In this document: piece after piece, positions 29,308 to 38,251 of the stretch | Layout of the letters: each line of letters starts with the position of its first letter | Position numbering within the stretch: position 1 is the first letter of the stretch | Assembly (NCBI RefSeq): GCF_000758625.1 | Contig: NZ_CP009283.1 | Span: 6,838,501 to 6,902,500, forward strand | Direction of reading: 5' to 3' | DNA length: 64,000 nt | Origin: Paenibacillus sp. FSL R7-0273 | Lineage (GTDB): Bacteria > Bacillota > Bacilli > Paenibacillales > Paenibacillaceae | Notes under the pieces: generated by a model | What the model saw: only the letters and a program-made list of their open reading frames with translations | Database searches by the model: none | Told to the model about the DNA's origin: nothing | Position numbers and translations under genes: made by a program

Positions 29308-29351
29308 ACATTATACAAAAACTATACATTGATGATACAAATATCATACAT
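29308..29351 (-). promoter_or_regulatory. crt operon promoter with four 11-bp phased repeats (CarH-type operator)
   Basis: On the plus strand ATACA starts at 29313, 29324, 29335 and 29346, exactly 11 bp apart. The first two fit the T-N2-ACA core reported for CarH operators; the other two differ at the T. The minus-strand promoter lies inside: TATAAT at 29315-29310 and a weak GTATCA -35 at 29338-29333, 17 bp apart. Bound protein would cover the whole promoter, fitting repression by CarH in the dark. Confidence 0.7.
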
Positions 29352-29458
29352 ACTTTATTTACCCCTGTAAACAGCTACCCCTAACCCGGTTTACCGGAAA
29401 AAACAGGATTATTTAAAATTAAGGAGAATAATTTCATTGTTCCGGACAAAAAATGCAC

Positions 29459-29503
29459 AAAAAACCCTTCCGCTTCACCCGCAGGTGATTCAGAAGGTTT
29501 TTT
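29459..29503 (-). terminator. carH terminator
   Basis: AACCTTC and GAAGGGTT stem with an inner TCACC/GGTGA pair, followed by TTTTTT on the minus strand; A-rich on the other side too. Confidence 0.8.
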
Positions 29504-29522
29504 TGCAAGCTCTTGTTCAGCG

Positions 29523-30446
29523 CTATTTCCTGAGTGCCGTAAATGAAAAATCAAACCATTCCTGCCAGCGTCCGGGAGGACCCGCTATCACTTCAGCAGC
29601 TTCCGGAACAGACACGCCCGTCTCTTCATAGGCCTTGCCTCCCAGTATAAACCGCATGTCCGTCCGTACCGTTTTTAAGCGTGCAATCAGCTCTTCACAG
29701 TAGGGCAGCAGCTCCTTGTCAGTAACCGACATGCAGACAGCCCCGATCCGGCTCTGCGTTTCCAGCATGGCTATAATGCCGGCCTCCGGCGTATTGGCAC
29801 CCAGATAGACCACTTCGACCCCGTTTTTGCGCAGGAAAAGCGAGAACAACAGCAGGCCGACCTGATGATGCTCCCCCTCCGGACAAAAGGCCAGCACTTT
29901 CGGCAAATGGGCATACACCGGGAACAGATGGAAAAACTGATAGAAGCGGTTGGAGACCATATGCGTCATGTAATGCTCCTGTGCCACTGTCGCCGTGCCT
30001 TCCTCCCAGGCATCGCCAACCCTGACCAGAACCGGTACAAGCACCTGATGGAACATTGCCTCATACCCGTACATGGAAAAGCCGAAATCAATCAGCGCAT
30101 TCGCCCGCTCGCCCTGAAATTCGAGCAGCGCTGTATAAATCTGCTGCCTCATCTTCGCGAAGGCTTCCCGGGATGTCCCGTCGCCCCCTGCCGGACCTTC
30201 TGCCGCCGGATTCTCCTTACGGGCCTTCAGCAGCCGGACCGCATGTGAAATACTGATTCCCTGCTTCTCTGTCTGCTCCTTCAGCCAGCGCAGATCTTCA
30301 ATGTTGTCCTGGGTGTACAGCCTGTAGCCGGATTCCGTCCGCTCAGGTGTAACCGCCTGATACCTGTTTTCCCAGGCTCTCAATGTGACAGACGGTATAT
30401 CCAGCATTTCGACGACCTGTTTAATCGAGTACACGTTGCACCCCAC
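29523..30446 (-). CDS. carH: CarH/LitR-type B12-dependent MerR photoreceptor repressor
   Basis: Light-sensing repressor that holds adenosylcobalamin in the dark and releases DNA when light breaks the Co-C bond. Residues 5-75 are a MerR winged helix (YSIKQVVEML, TLRAWENRY). The Wx9EH cap of the helical bundle is W147 to E157-H158. The B12 domain has the CarH-form ExHxxG motif (E192 to G197) and ILGGKAY. Start GTG 30446 or, equally likely, GTG 30434 (MYSIKQVV), which has GAGTGGGG upstream. The residue after W147 is Glu, not the His that is the light-state cobalt ligand in Thermus CarH. It lies upstream of the crt operon. Confidence 0.92.
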   Translation of the reverse strand: MGCNVYSIKQVVEMLDIPSVTLRAWENRYQAVTPERTESGYRLYTQDNIEDLRWLKEQTEKQGISISHAVRLLKARKENPAAEGPAGGDGTSREAFAKMRQQIYTALLEFQGERANALIDFGFSMYGYEAMFHQVLVPVLVRVGDAWEEGTATVAQEHYMTHMVSNRFYQFFHLFPVYAHLPKVLAFCPEGEHHQVGLLLFSLFLRKNGVEVVYLGANTPEAGIIAMLETQSRIGAVCMSVTDKELLPYCEELIARLKTVRTDMRFILGGKAYEETGVSVPEAAEVIAGPPGRWQEWFDFSFTALRK

Positions 30447-30489
30447 TCTCTTTCCCGTAAACCGTTACATAATATTTAAAAATTCAAAC

Positions 30490-30540
30490 CTTATACAAAT
30501 CATTTACACTCATTATACAGTCGTACCCGTATTATGTCAT
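30490..30540 (-). promoter_or_regulatory. carH promoter with three 11-bp phased repeats (autoregulation)
   Basis: Promoter ATGACA (30540-30535), 17 bp, TATAAT (30517-30512) on the minus strand. Plus-strand T-N2-ACA cores end in ACA at 30497, 30508 and 30519, again exactly 11 bp apart, covering the -10 and start region. All three match the reported CarH half-site pattern. Confidence 0.7.
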
Positions 30541-30703
30541 CAGATGCAGCTAACAGCCGGAGCTGTAAGGGCCTGCGGATAAAAACCCCGTGCTCCGGCA
30601 AAAAATATACGTTCCGGCTTTTTGGATACAGCTGCTTCACTTGTCCTTCCGGGGCGGTAATAGGTAGTTACAATACCAGGAGCAGACTCAGGAGGATCCT
30701 TCC

Positions 30704-32230
30704 ATGAATTCAAGCAGGCAACCCGGCACACCGGAACGGCTTTATCAATTCAGCAATTCCATAAGCGCACCTTCCACTGCCTCCTCCAGGCAAAAATGGA
30801 CGCTCCGCCGTAAAGGATCGGCAGTGATCCTGCTGCTTATTTTTTGGCTGGCCGGTGTCATGCTCTACCAGACGCACAAGCCCCTGCCGCCAGGCATTTC
30901 CTACGAAAGCCCGGTGTATAAGGTTAGTGACGTTCAGTTCTGGCATGATCTGACTTATCAGGACGGCAGCACAGACGGGGCACGGGAGGAGCAGATTCTG
31001 CCGAGAATTCTGCAGATTATCGAGGAATCCCGGCAATTTCTTGTTATTGATCTGTTCCTGTTCAATGATTATACCCATAAACACCAGCAGTTCCCTCCGG
31101 TCAGCCGTGAGCTTACCAATAAGCTTATCGCCCAGAAAGCCGCCTATCCGGGCATGGACATTGTGTTCATTACCGATGAGGTCAATACCAACTATAGCTC
31201 GGCCCCCAATCACCTGCTGGAGGAGATGAAAGCCTCCGGCATCAAGGTAGTCATAACCGATACAGACAAGCTGCGTGATTCAACGCCTGCCTACTCCGCT
31301 GTATGGCGCACCTTCATCCAGTGGTTCGGGCAGTCCGGCAACGGCCGGATTCCCAATCTGATGGCCACTGGCGGGCCTGATATTACCGCGCGCTCCTATT
31401 TAAAGCTGTTGAATGTAAAAGCCAACCACCGCAAGGTCGTAGTCAGCGAGAACACGGCCCTTATTTCTTCAGGCAATGTGCATGACCCGAGCGCCTACCA
31501 TTCCAATATTGCCCTGGAGGTGCAGGGCCCGGTGATTGCCGATATTCTGCGCACCGAGCAGGCGGCGGCTGACCTCTCCGGTGCCGGCCCGCTGCTGGGC
31601 AGGACGCCGGAATTCACACAGGCTGCAGAAGGTCCGCTGGACATCCGCTATCTGACTGAAGGTAAAGTCTATAAATACACGCTGGAAGCCATACACAGTG
31701 CCGGAGCCGGCGATACCGTCTGGATGGGCATGTTCTATCTGGCCGATGATGCCGTCATCAGCGGGCTGCTGGAGGCAGCGGAGCGGGGCGCAGAGGTGCG
31801 TCTGCTGCTGGACCCGAATCAGAACGCCTTCGGCCGTGACAAAATCGGCATCCCGAACAGGCCTGTAGCCATGAACCTGAACAAGCGCTCCGGCGGAAAG
31901 ATTGCTATACGCTGGTATAATACCGGCAAGGAGCAGTACCATTCCAAGCTGCTGTTTATTGCCAAAGCCTCCGGCCCTTCTATCGTGCTGGGCGGCTCAA
32001 CCAACTTCACAACCCGCAATCTGGATGATTATAATCTGGAAAATAATCTTTGGGTGTCCGTGCCGCAGGATCAGCCGCTCTATGCGGAGATGACCGGCTA
32101 CTTCAGCCGGCTGTGGAATAACGAGGACGCCGAATACAGCCTGCCGCTTGAGGAATACCAGAGCGGAGTAACCTGGCTGAAATATATTGTCTATAGAATA
32201 CAGACCCGGCTCGGCTTTACCACTTTTTGA
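30704..32230 (+). CDS. Membrane-anchored phospholipase D-like protein
   Basis: 508 aa. A short cytoplasmic N terminus, one membrane helix (about 38-55), then an extracellular PLD fold with two HKD motifs: NHRKVVVSENTALISSGN and YHSKLLFIA followed by GGSTNF. Two HKD sites make the normal active centre. Related proteins include cardiolipin synthases, but spacing and anchor differ from the cls gene nearby. Start ATG 30704 has GGAGGATCC upstream. It is divergent from carH, with 257 bp shared. Substrate unknown. Confidence 0.85.
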   Translation: MNSSRQPGTPERLYQFSNSISAPSTASSRQKWTLRRKGSAVILLLIFWLAGVMLYQTHKPLPPGISYESPVYKVSDVQFWHDLTYQDGSTDGAREEQILPRILQIIEESRQFLVIDLFLFNDYTHKHQQFPPVSRELTNKLIAQKAAYPGMDIVFITDEVNTNYSSAPNHLLEEMKASGIKVVITDTDKLRDSTPAYSAVWRTFIQWFGQSGNGRIPNLMATGGPDITARSYLKLLNVKANHRKVVVSENTALISSGNVHDPSAYHSNIALEVQGPVIADILRTEQAAADLSGAGPLLGRTPEFTQAAEGPLDIRYLTEGKVYKYTLEAIHSAGAGDTVWMGMFYLADDAVISGLLEAAERGAEVRLLLDPNQNAFGRDKIGIPNRPVAMNLNKRSGGKIAIRWYNTGKEQYHSKLLFIAKASGPSIVLGGSTNFTTRNLDDYNLENNLWVSVPQDQPLYAEMTGYFSRLWNNEDAEYSLPLEEYQSGVTWLKYIVYRIQTRLGFTTF

Positions 32231-32250
32231 GCAGGCTTATTATTAGGGAC

Positions 32251-32291
32251 AAAAAAACCGCCGGGAAGCCTGAATCGCTTCTTCCGGCGGC
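32251..32291 (-). terminator. Terminator between PLD-like gene and cls
   Basis: CCGCCGGAAG / CTTCCCGGCGG stem with seven T on the minus strand. It ends cls and may also help stop the convergent PLD-like transcript. Confidence 0.85.
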
Positions 32292-32339
32292 TCTTGTATT
32301 TGCCTGTGCTTACCTGGGTTCACGCGCTCTGCCGGCCGC

Positions 32340-33848
32340 TTAGAGCAGCGGCGACATCAGACGGGCGGCCGATTCCAGCAGCCGCTCCAGCAGCCGCTTG
32401 TTCATAAAGGCCTCATGCACAATCTGGCGGGTGGACAGCAGGTCACGCTCAAAATCAGCGACAATGCGGGCCACGCTCTCTGTCTGCAGCAGCAGCGCAT
32501 TCACCTCAAAGTTCAGGTGGAAGCTGCGCATATCCATATTGGCTGTACCGATCGTGGCGACCTCTCCGTCGATGATAAGCAGCTTGGAGTGAATAAAGCC
32601 CTTTTCATATTCGTAAATTTTCACTCCGGACTCCAGCAGAGCCGGAAAATAGGAATGCGAAGCCAGGAACGGGAGCCATTTATCCGGCTTGGCCGGGAAT
32701 AGAAGGCGCACATCGAGCCCGGACATGGCGGCTACCCGCAGCGCGGTCAGAATATCCTCATCCGGGATAAAGTAGGGGCTGGCGATCCACACCGATTTTT
32801 CCGCAGAGGTAATCATTGAGAAAAAGATGTTCTTCAGCGCCCGGCGCTCATTGTCCGGCCCGCTGGCAATAATCTGCACAGCCCCGTCCCCGTTTGTAAA
32901 TCTCAGCTGCGGCGAAAGATAATCCTGCTCCATAATCGACTCACCTGTTGTATGCATCCAGTCCTGCAGAAAAATAATCTGCATCGTCCGCACGGCCTCT
33001 CCCCGCAGCAGCATATGGGTATCACGCCAGAAGCCGTACGTTTTACTGCGGCTTAAGTATTCATCCCCGACGTTCAGTCCGCCCATAAACCCCACATCCC
33101 CGTCGATTACGACGATTTTGCGGTGATTGCGGTAATTAACCCGGCTGGAGAAAAAGGAGGTGGAATTACCGTAAGCCGCCACCCTCACCCCCGCATCGGT
33201 CATTTCCTTCAGGAAAGCCTTAGAGAGCTGCATACTGCCCACAGCATCGTACATAAATCTTACAGCTACACCGGCCCGGGCCTTCTCGATCAGAATCTGC
33301 TGAATCCGCGTCCCGATATGGTCCGCCCGGAAAATGTAGTACTCCATATGGATATGATGCTGCGCCTGCCGCAGCTCCAGCAGCAGCGTCCCGAACGTCT
33401 CTTCCCCGTTGGTCAGAATCCGGGTCTCCGAGCTGAACGAAACCGGCGTCCGTGCCAGCCTCTGCGACAGCCCCAGCAGCTTCTGGCGGTTAGGATCAAA
33501 TATGGACCAGTCCTGGTATGTATGCAGGGCATCGTTCTCAATGCGCTCATAGGCCATCAGGTCGCGCTGCGCTTTTTTGTCATACTTGCGGCGTTTAAAT
33601 ACGTTCTGCCCGAACAGAAAATAAAAGACCAGCCCAAGCACGGGAATAAGCGCCAGCAGCAGAATCCAGGCCATCGTCGTCGACGGATTGCGGTTCTCCA
33701 TAAAAATGCCAAGGCCGATGGAAATCACAGTCAGCGTGGAGAAAATACTGATAATTGTACCGGCGGTGCTGCCAAAAATACCGAAGCCGAAATAATAAAA
33801 TGCCAGCAAGGCCGCAATAATAACCAGCGCCTGCAATCCTCTTCTCAT
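32340..33848 (-). CDS. cls: Cardiolipin synthase
   Basis: Membrane enzyme that joins two phosphatidylglycerols into cardiolipin; 502 aa. Two N-terminal helices (about 8-25 and 30-72) precede two PLD domains: YRNHRKIVVIDGDVGFMGGLNVGD, and IHSKLLIIDGEVATIGTANMDMRSF. This is the classic bacterial Cls layout. Single gene, convergent with the PLD-like gene. Confidence 0.95.
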   Translation of the reverse strand: MRRGLQALVIIAALLAFYYFGFGIFGSTAGTIISIFSTLTVISIGLGIFMENRNPSTTMAWILLLALIPVLGLVFYFLFGQNVFKRRKYDKKAQRDLMAYERIENDALHTYQDWSIFDPNRQKLLGLSQRLARTPVSFSSETRILTNGEETFGTLLLELRQAQHHIHMEYYIFRADHIGTRIQQILIEKARAGVAVRFMYDAVGSMQLSKAFLKEMTDAGVRVAAYGNSTSFFSSRVNYRNHRKIVVIDGDVGFMGGLNVGDEYLSRSKTYGFWRDTHMLLRGEAVRTMQIIFLQDWMHTTGESIMEQDYLSPQLRFTNGDGAVQIIASGPDNERRALKNIFFSMITSAEKSVWIASPYFIPDEDILTALRVAAMSGLDVRLLFPAKPDKWLPFLASHSYFPALLESGVKIYEYEKGFIHSKLLIIDGEVATIGTANMDMRSFHLNFEVNALLLQTESVARIVADFERDLLSTRQIVHEAFMNKRLLERLLESAARLMSPLL

Positions 33849-33921
33849 AGGCGACCTACTCTCTTGTTCAACCTTGTGAAACTTGAATTCCTCATCTATA
33901 TATTACCTGAAGAATCGCAAT

Positions 33922-33994
33922 TTGTAATGGTCCGGAATCTATACTATAATCTTTCTGACCATTCAGTCAATTGTAGAACCACTTAGTCAGAAAG
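33922..33994 (+). promoter_or_regulatory. Promoter and operator of tetR-RND operon
   Basis: TTGTAA (33922-33927), 17 bp, TATAAT (33945-33950). Overlapping the start site are arms CTTTCTGAC (33951-33959) and GTCAGAAAG (33986-33994), plus two similar boxes, ACCATTCAGTCA and ACCACTTAGTCA. This arrangement fits autorepression by the TetR protein, relieved by a pump substrate (inference). Confidence 0.65.
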
Positions 33995-34009
33995 GGGATT
34001 ATACGGCTT

Positions 34010-34942
34010 GTGGCTGATAAAAATGCAAACAGACAGGAACTGATTATCAAGACAGCCATGCAGCTGTTCGCGGTAAAGGGCTCATCCTCGACCTCGATGC
34101 AGGAAATTGCCGAGCTGTGCGGGATTTCCAAGGGCAGCCTCTATCTGGTCTTCAAATCCAAGGAGGAGCTGGAACGCAGCATCTATATGCATTGCTTCAG
34201 GATGATCCATGATCCGCTGCAGCGGGAGGAACAGTACAGCCGCAGCAGCCCGCGGGAAAAGCTGCGTAACCAGGTTGAAATTCTACTCACGCATGTACAC
34301 GAGCTGCGCGAGTTTTTGCAGCGGCAATTTCAGGAGGTTGCCGGAAAAGGCGGAGACGAGGTGCCTGAATGGATCCGCAAGGCCAATGGTCCGCTGGTGC
34401 TCTGGTTTCAGAACAAGCTGAATACCCTCTACGGACCGGCCATCCTCCCGTACACAGGCGATCTGTTCCTGTTCGCGGATGGCATGATCCATGCCTTTAT
34501 CCGGCTGATCTTCAGCCAGGAATCGCAGGTATCCATCACCCGCATGGCGGATCAGCTGGTCGATCTGCTTGACATCGTTGCCGCTGGCCTGCTGGCCGGC
34601 CGGCAGGAGCCGCTGATTGCTGCAGCTGTGCTGGAGAGCTGGCTAAGCGGCCATGAGGACAGCCGGCGCCGCAGTCCGCTGCAGCTTATCAAGGAGATGC
34701 GGGCCACTCTTAGCACCGCCCCTTCTTCCGGACTGCCCGCTGCAGAAGACGGCCTGGAATCACTGGCCATCCTGGAGAGTGAATTCTTAATGCCCGAGCC
34801 CCGCAAAGCCATTATCCGGGGAATGATCGCCAACCTGCAGGCTTATCCTGCCGTACATGAGGAGCTCGAAGCACTGCAAAAGCTAGTTTCGCCTTACCTT
34901 CCAAATTCATGCGGTTTTTTCCAAGAGAGGAGCAGAACGTAA
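34010..34942 (+). CDS. TetR family regulator of adjacent RND pump
   Basis: DNA-binding repressor. Helix-turn-helix at about residues 10-55 (QELIIKTAMQLFAVKGSSST, then ELCGISKGSLYLVFKSKEELE). Start GTG 34010 follows AAAGGGG at a long spacing. At 310 aa it is longer than the common 190-220 aa; the extra C-terminal part (about 200-310) has no domain I recognise. The stop lies 3 bp before the RND start, so the two are one operon. Confidence 0.88.
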   Translation: MADKNANRQELIIKTAMQLFAVKGSSSTSMQEIAELCGISKGSLYLVFKSKEELERSIYMHCFRMIHDPLQREEQYSRSSPREKLRNQVEILLTHVHELREFLQRQFQEVAGKGGDEVPEWIRKANGPLVLWFQNKLNTLYGPAILPYTGDLFLFADGMIHAFIRLIFSQESQVSITRMADQLVDLLDIVAAGLLAGRQEPLIAAAVLESWLSGHEDSRRRSPLQLIKEMRATLSTAPSSGLPAAEDGLESLAILESEFLMPEPRKAIIRGMIANLQAYPAVHEELEALQKLVSPYLPNSCGFFQERSRT

Positions 34943-34945
34943 CTT

Positions 34946-37900
34946 ATGAAAAGCCTGATTCATTTTTCACTCAAAAACAAATTTGCGATTTGGCTCCTGA
35001 CAATCATTATTGTGTTTGCCGGGCTGTACAGCGGTCTGACAATGAAGCAGGAGACACTGCCTAATATCAGCATCCCTTACCTTAGCGTTACTACAATTTA
35101 TCCCGGTGCGGCACCGGAAGGTGTCGTCAATGATGTCAGCAAGCCGCTGGAGCAGAAGCTCCGTAATGTAGACGGCGTTAAGACCATTACCTCCTCATCG
35201 CTGGAGAATGCCTCCAGCATCCAGATCGAGTTTGATTACGGAACGAATCTGGATAACGCTACCGCTGCTGTACGCGAGGCGCTGAATGAGGTAGTCCTGC
35301 CTGACGATGCCCGTAAGCCGCAGATTTCCCGCTTCAGCCTGAGCTCACTGCCGGTTATCTCGCTCAGCCTTGCCGACAACGGGGAGACGGATCTTGAGGA
35401 GCTGACCCGCATAGCCGAGAATGACATCCGGCCGGCCCTCGAGGATATCGAGGGGGTCGCCTCCGTGTCGGTTGCCGGCCAGTATGTGAAGGAAGTCTCC
35501 CTCAAGTTTGACCAGGAGAAGCTGAAGCAATACGGCCTGACCGAAGACACGGTCAAAGGCATTGTCCAGGCCTCATCCCTGCGTGTGCCGCTTGGGCTGT
35601 TTGAAATGGAGCAATCGCAGAAGGCGGTTGTCGTAGACGGCAACATCAGCACCGTGGAGGATCTTGAAAATCTGGCCGTGCCGCTGGTGCCTTCCGCAGC
35701 CGCCGGTTCAGCCGGGGCAGGTGACGCAGCTGGTACAGGTGCTGCAGGCGCTGATGCTGCTAATGCAGGTGCCGCAGCTGCCGGGCTTCCTACAGTGAAG
35801 CTTGGAGAGCTCGCCGCTATTGAGGTTACCGGCAAGTCGGAGTCAATCTCCCGCACGAACGGCAAGGAATCGATCGGGATTCAGATTGTGAAGGCTAACG
35901 ACGCCAACACTGTAGAGGTTGTAAACAGCGTAAAGGATAAGACTGAGGAGCTGAAGCAGCAGTACGGGTCGCTTGACCTTACTGTACTGCTCGATCAGGG
36001 TAAGCCGATTGAGGACTCTGTGCACACTATGCTGTCCAAGGCATTATTCGGTGCCCTGTTCGCCGTCGTAATCATTCTGCTGTTCCTGCGGAACATCCGC
36101 TCCACCATCATTTCCATCATCTCGATTCCACTGTCGCTGCTTATCGCGGTGCTGTGCCTGCGCCAGATGGATATTACCCTTAATATGATGACGCTGGGTG
36201 CAATGACCGTCGCCATTGGCCGGGTAGTCGATGACTCCATCGTCGTTATCGAGAATATTTACCGGCGCCTGTCGCTGTCCGGCGAGAAGCTGCGCGGCCG
36301 GGAGCTGATCAGTGCGGCTACAAGCGAAATGTTCGTGCCGATCCTGTCTTCGACAATCGTTACAATCGCCGTCTTCCTGCCGCTTGCCTTTGTCAGCGGG
36401 ATGGTAGGCGAGCTATTCCTGCCTTTCGCGTTGACCATGGTCTTCTCGCTGATTGCATCGCTGATCGTAGCCATCACCCTGGTACCTGCGCTGGCGCACT
36501 CCCTGTTCCGGGGCGGGCTCAAGCAGGGTAAAAAGGTGCACGAGGAAAAGCCGGGCAGAATGGCTGCCGGCTATCAGAAAATTCTGGACTGGTGTCTCTC
36601 CCATAAGCTGATTACCTTTGGAGCCGCAGTTCTGCTGCTTGCAGGCAGCCTGCTCCTGATCAAGCCGATCGGGGTCAGCTTCATGCCTTCCCAGGAGGAC
36701 AAGAGTGTAATCATGACCTTCTCGCCTAAGGCCGGACAGACGGCTAAGGATGTGCAGGAGCAGGGTCTCAAGGCAGAAGCATTCATTCTCGGCCAGGATC
36801 ATGTGACCAACCTGCAGTATTCGATCGGGGGCAGCGGGTTCATGGGGATGGGCTCTAATAACTCCGGCCTGTTCTACATTACCTATGACAGCGATACCCC
36901 TGATTTTGAAACGGTTAAGGAAGATCTGATTGCCAGCCTGACAGCCGAGGTGCCGGATGGCGTGTGGGGTGACATGTCCGGCATGGCCAGCGGCGGTCTC
37001 GGCGGCAATACGCTGACCGTAAATATCTTTGGCGACACGCTGGAGCAACTGAAGCCGGTAGCCGATGAAATAGCAGGTATTGTAAATGCCGATACCAAAA
37101 ACTTCAAGGACGGGGATACCAGCCTCTCCGAATCGTATGAGCAATACACCATCGTTGCCGATCAGGCTAAGCTCAGCTCGCTGGGCCTGACCGCCGGACA
37201 GCTTGCCATGAAGCTCAGCCCGGTTAATACCCGTCCGGTGCTGACGGAAGTGGCTGTGGACGGAAAGAACTACAATGTCTACATTGAAGCTGATACAACA
37301 ACTTACAGCAGCATTCAGGAGATGGAAGACGCTCTGCTCACCTCACCGCTCGGCTTTACGGTACCGGTCAGTCAGGTTGCAACCATCGAAAAGGGCACCT
37401 CACCCGACTCAATCACCCGGATTGACGGTAAGATGAGTGTTGAGGTCACTGCTGATATTATCGCCACAGACGTAAACAGCGCCTCCAACAATGTGAAGGA
37501 AAAGGTTGAAGCCCTTGAACTCCCTGACGGAGTCACCGTCTCCTTTGGCGGTGTGACCGAGCAGATCAACGAAACCTTCGGCCAGCTTGGAATCGCCATG
37601 GCAGCCGCTGTTGCCATTGTATATTTCGTGCTTGTTGTCACCTTCGGCGGCGGTCTGGCACCGTTCGCAATCCTGTTCTCCCTGCCGTTCACAGTCATTG
37701 GCGCCCTCGTCGCCCTGCTGCTGGCCGGTGAGACACTGAACGTCTCTGCGCTTATGGGTGCGCTGATGCTGATCGGGATCGTCGTTACCAACGCGATCGT
37801 ACTGATTGACCGTGTCATCCATAAAGAAAAAGAAGGAATGACTACGCGGCAGGCCCTGCTTGAGGCCGGCGGCACACGCCTACGCCCGATTCTGATGACG

Positions 37901-38089
37901 GCGCTTGCCACCATCGGCGCGCTGCTTCCGCTGGTCACCGGGCTTGAGAACAGCGCCGGCATTATCTCCAAAGGGCTTGGCGTGACCGTTATCGGCGGTC
38001 TAATCAGCTCTACCCTGCTGACACTGGTAGTCGTGCCGGTAGTCTATGAGTTCCTGATGAAATTCCGCAAGAAGCGAATAGAAGAGTAA
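34946..38089 (+). CDS. RND family efflux transporter, SwrC/AcrB-like
   Basis: 1047-aa proton-driven exporter. N terminus with first helix, then porter loops, helices 2-6, second loop and helices 7-12. The proton-relay Asp pair is in IGRVVDDSIVVIENIYRR. Like B. subtilis SwrC it has no membrane-fusion partner gene here. An Ala/Gly-rich insertion (about residues 250-280) sits in the first periplasmic-type loop. Likely substrates are lipopeptides, drugs or detergents (inference). Follows tetR by 3 bp. Confidence 0.93.
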   Translation: MKSLIHFSLKNKFAIWLLTIIIVFAGLYSGLTMKQETLPNISIPYLSVTTIYPGAAPEGVVNDVSKPLEQKLRNVDGVKTITSSSLENASSIQIEFDYGTNLDNATAAVREALNEVVLPDDARKPQISRFSLSSLPVISLSLADNGETDLEELTRIAENDIRPALEDIEGVASVSVAGQYVKEVSLKFDQEKLKQYGLTEDTVKGIVQASSLRVPLGLFEMEQSQKAVVVDGNISTVEDLENLAVPLVPSAAAGSAGAGDAAGTGAAGADAANAGAAAAGLPTVKLGELAAIEVTGKSESISRTNGKESIGIQIVKANDANTVEVVNSVKDKTEELKQQYGSLDLTVLLDQGKPIEDSVHTMLSKALFGALFAVVIILLFLRNIRSTIISIISIPLSLLIAVLCLRQMDITLNMMTLGAMTVAIGRVVDDSIVVIENIYRRLSLSGEKLRGRELISAATSEMFVPILSSTIVTIAVFLPLAFVSGMVGELFLPFALTMVFSLIASLIVAITLVPALAHSLFRGGLKQGKKVHEEKPGRMAAGYQKILDWCLSHKLITFGAAVLLLAGSLLLIKPIGVSFMPSQEDKSVIMTFSPKAGQTAKDVQEQGLKAEAFILGQDHVTNLQYSIGGSGFMGMGSNNSGLFYITYDSDTPDFETVKEDLIASLTAEVPDGVWGDMSGMASGGLGGNTLTVNIFGDTLEQLKPVADEIAGIVNADTKNFKDGDTSLSESYEQYTIVADQAKLSSLGLTAGQLAMKLSPVNTRPVLTEVAVDGKNYNVYIEADTTTYSSIQEMEDALLTSPLGFTVPVSQVATIEKGTSPDSITRIDGKMSVEVTADIIATDVNSASNNVKEKVEALELPDGVTVSFGGVTEQINETFGQLGIAMAAAVAIVYFVLVVTFGGGLAPFAILFSLPFTVIGALVALLLAGETLNVSALMGALMLIGIVVTNAIVLIDRVIHKEKEGMTTRQALLEAGGTRLRPILMTALATIGALLPLVTGLENSAGIISKGLGVTVIGGLISSTLLTLVVVPVVYEFLMKFRKKRIEE

Positions 38090-38166
38090 GCAGCGGTTTA
38101 GTTGTACGAACTACACTTATTCAGTTGGTGTACTGACAGCGTGTTCCCTTCATACAACAAAGCCCA

Positions 38167-38200
38167 AAAGGCGCCTTTCTTAAACAGAAAGGCGCCTTTT
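38167..38200 (+). terminator. Terminator of tetR-RND operon
   Basis: GGCGCCTTTC, loop, GAAAGGCGCC: a perfect 10-bp stem with AAAA before and TTTT after, so it can act on both strands, also ending the torD-like gene. Confidence 0.9.
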
Positions 38201-38251
38201 CAGCGTTAAGCATATTTAATTCAATATAGCTTGGATAGCATTCCCGCCATT

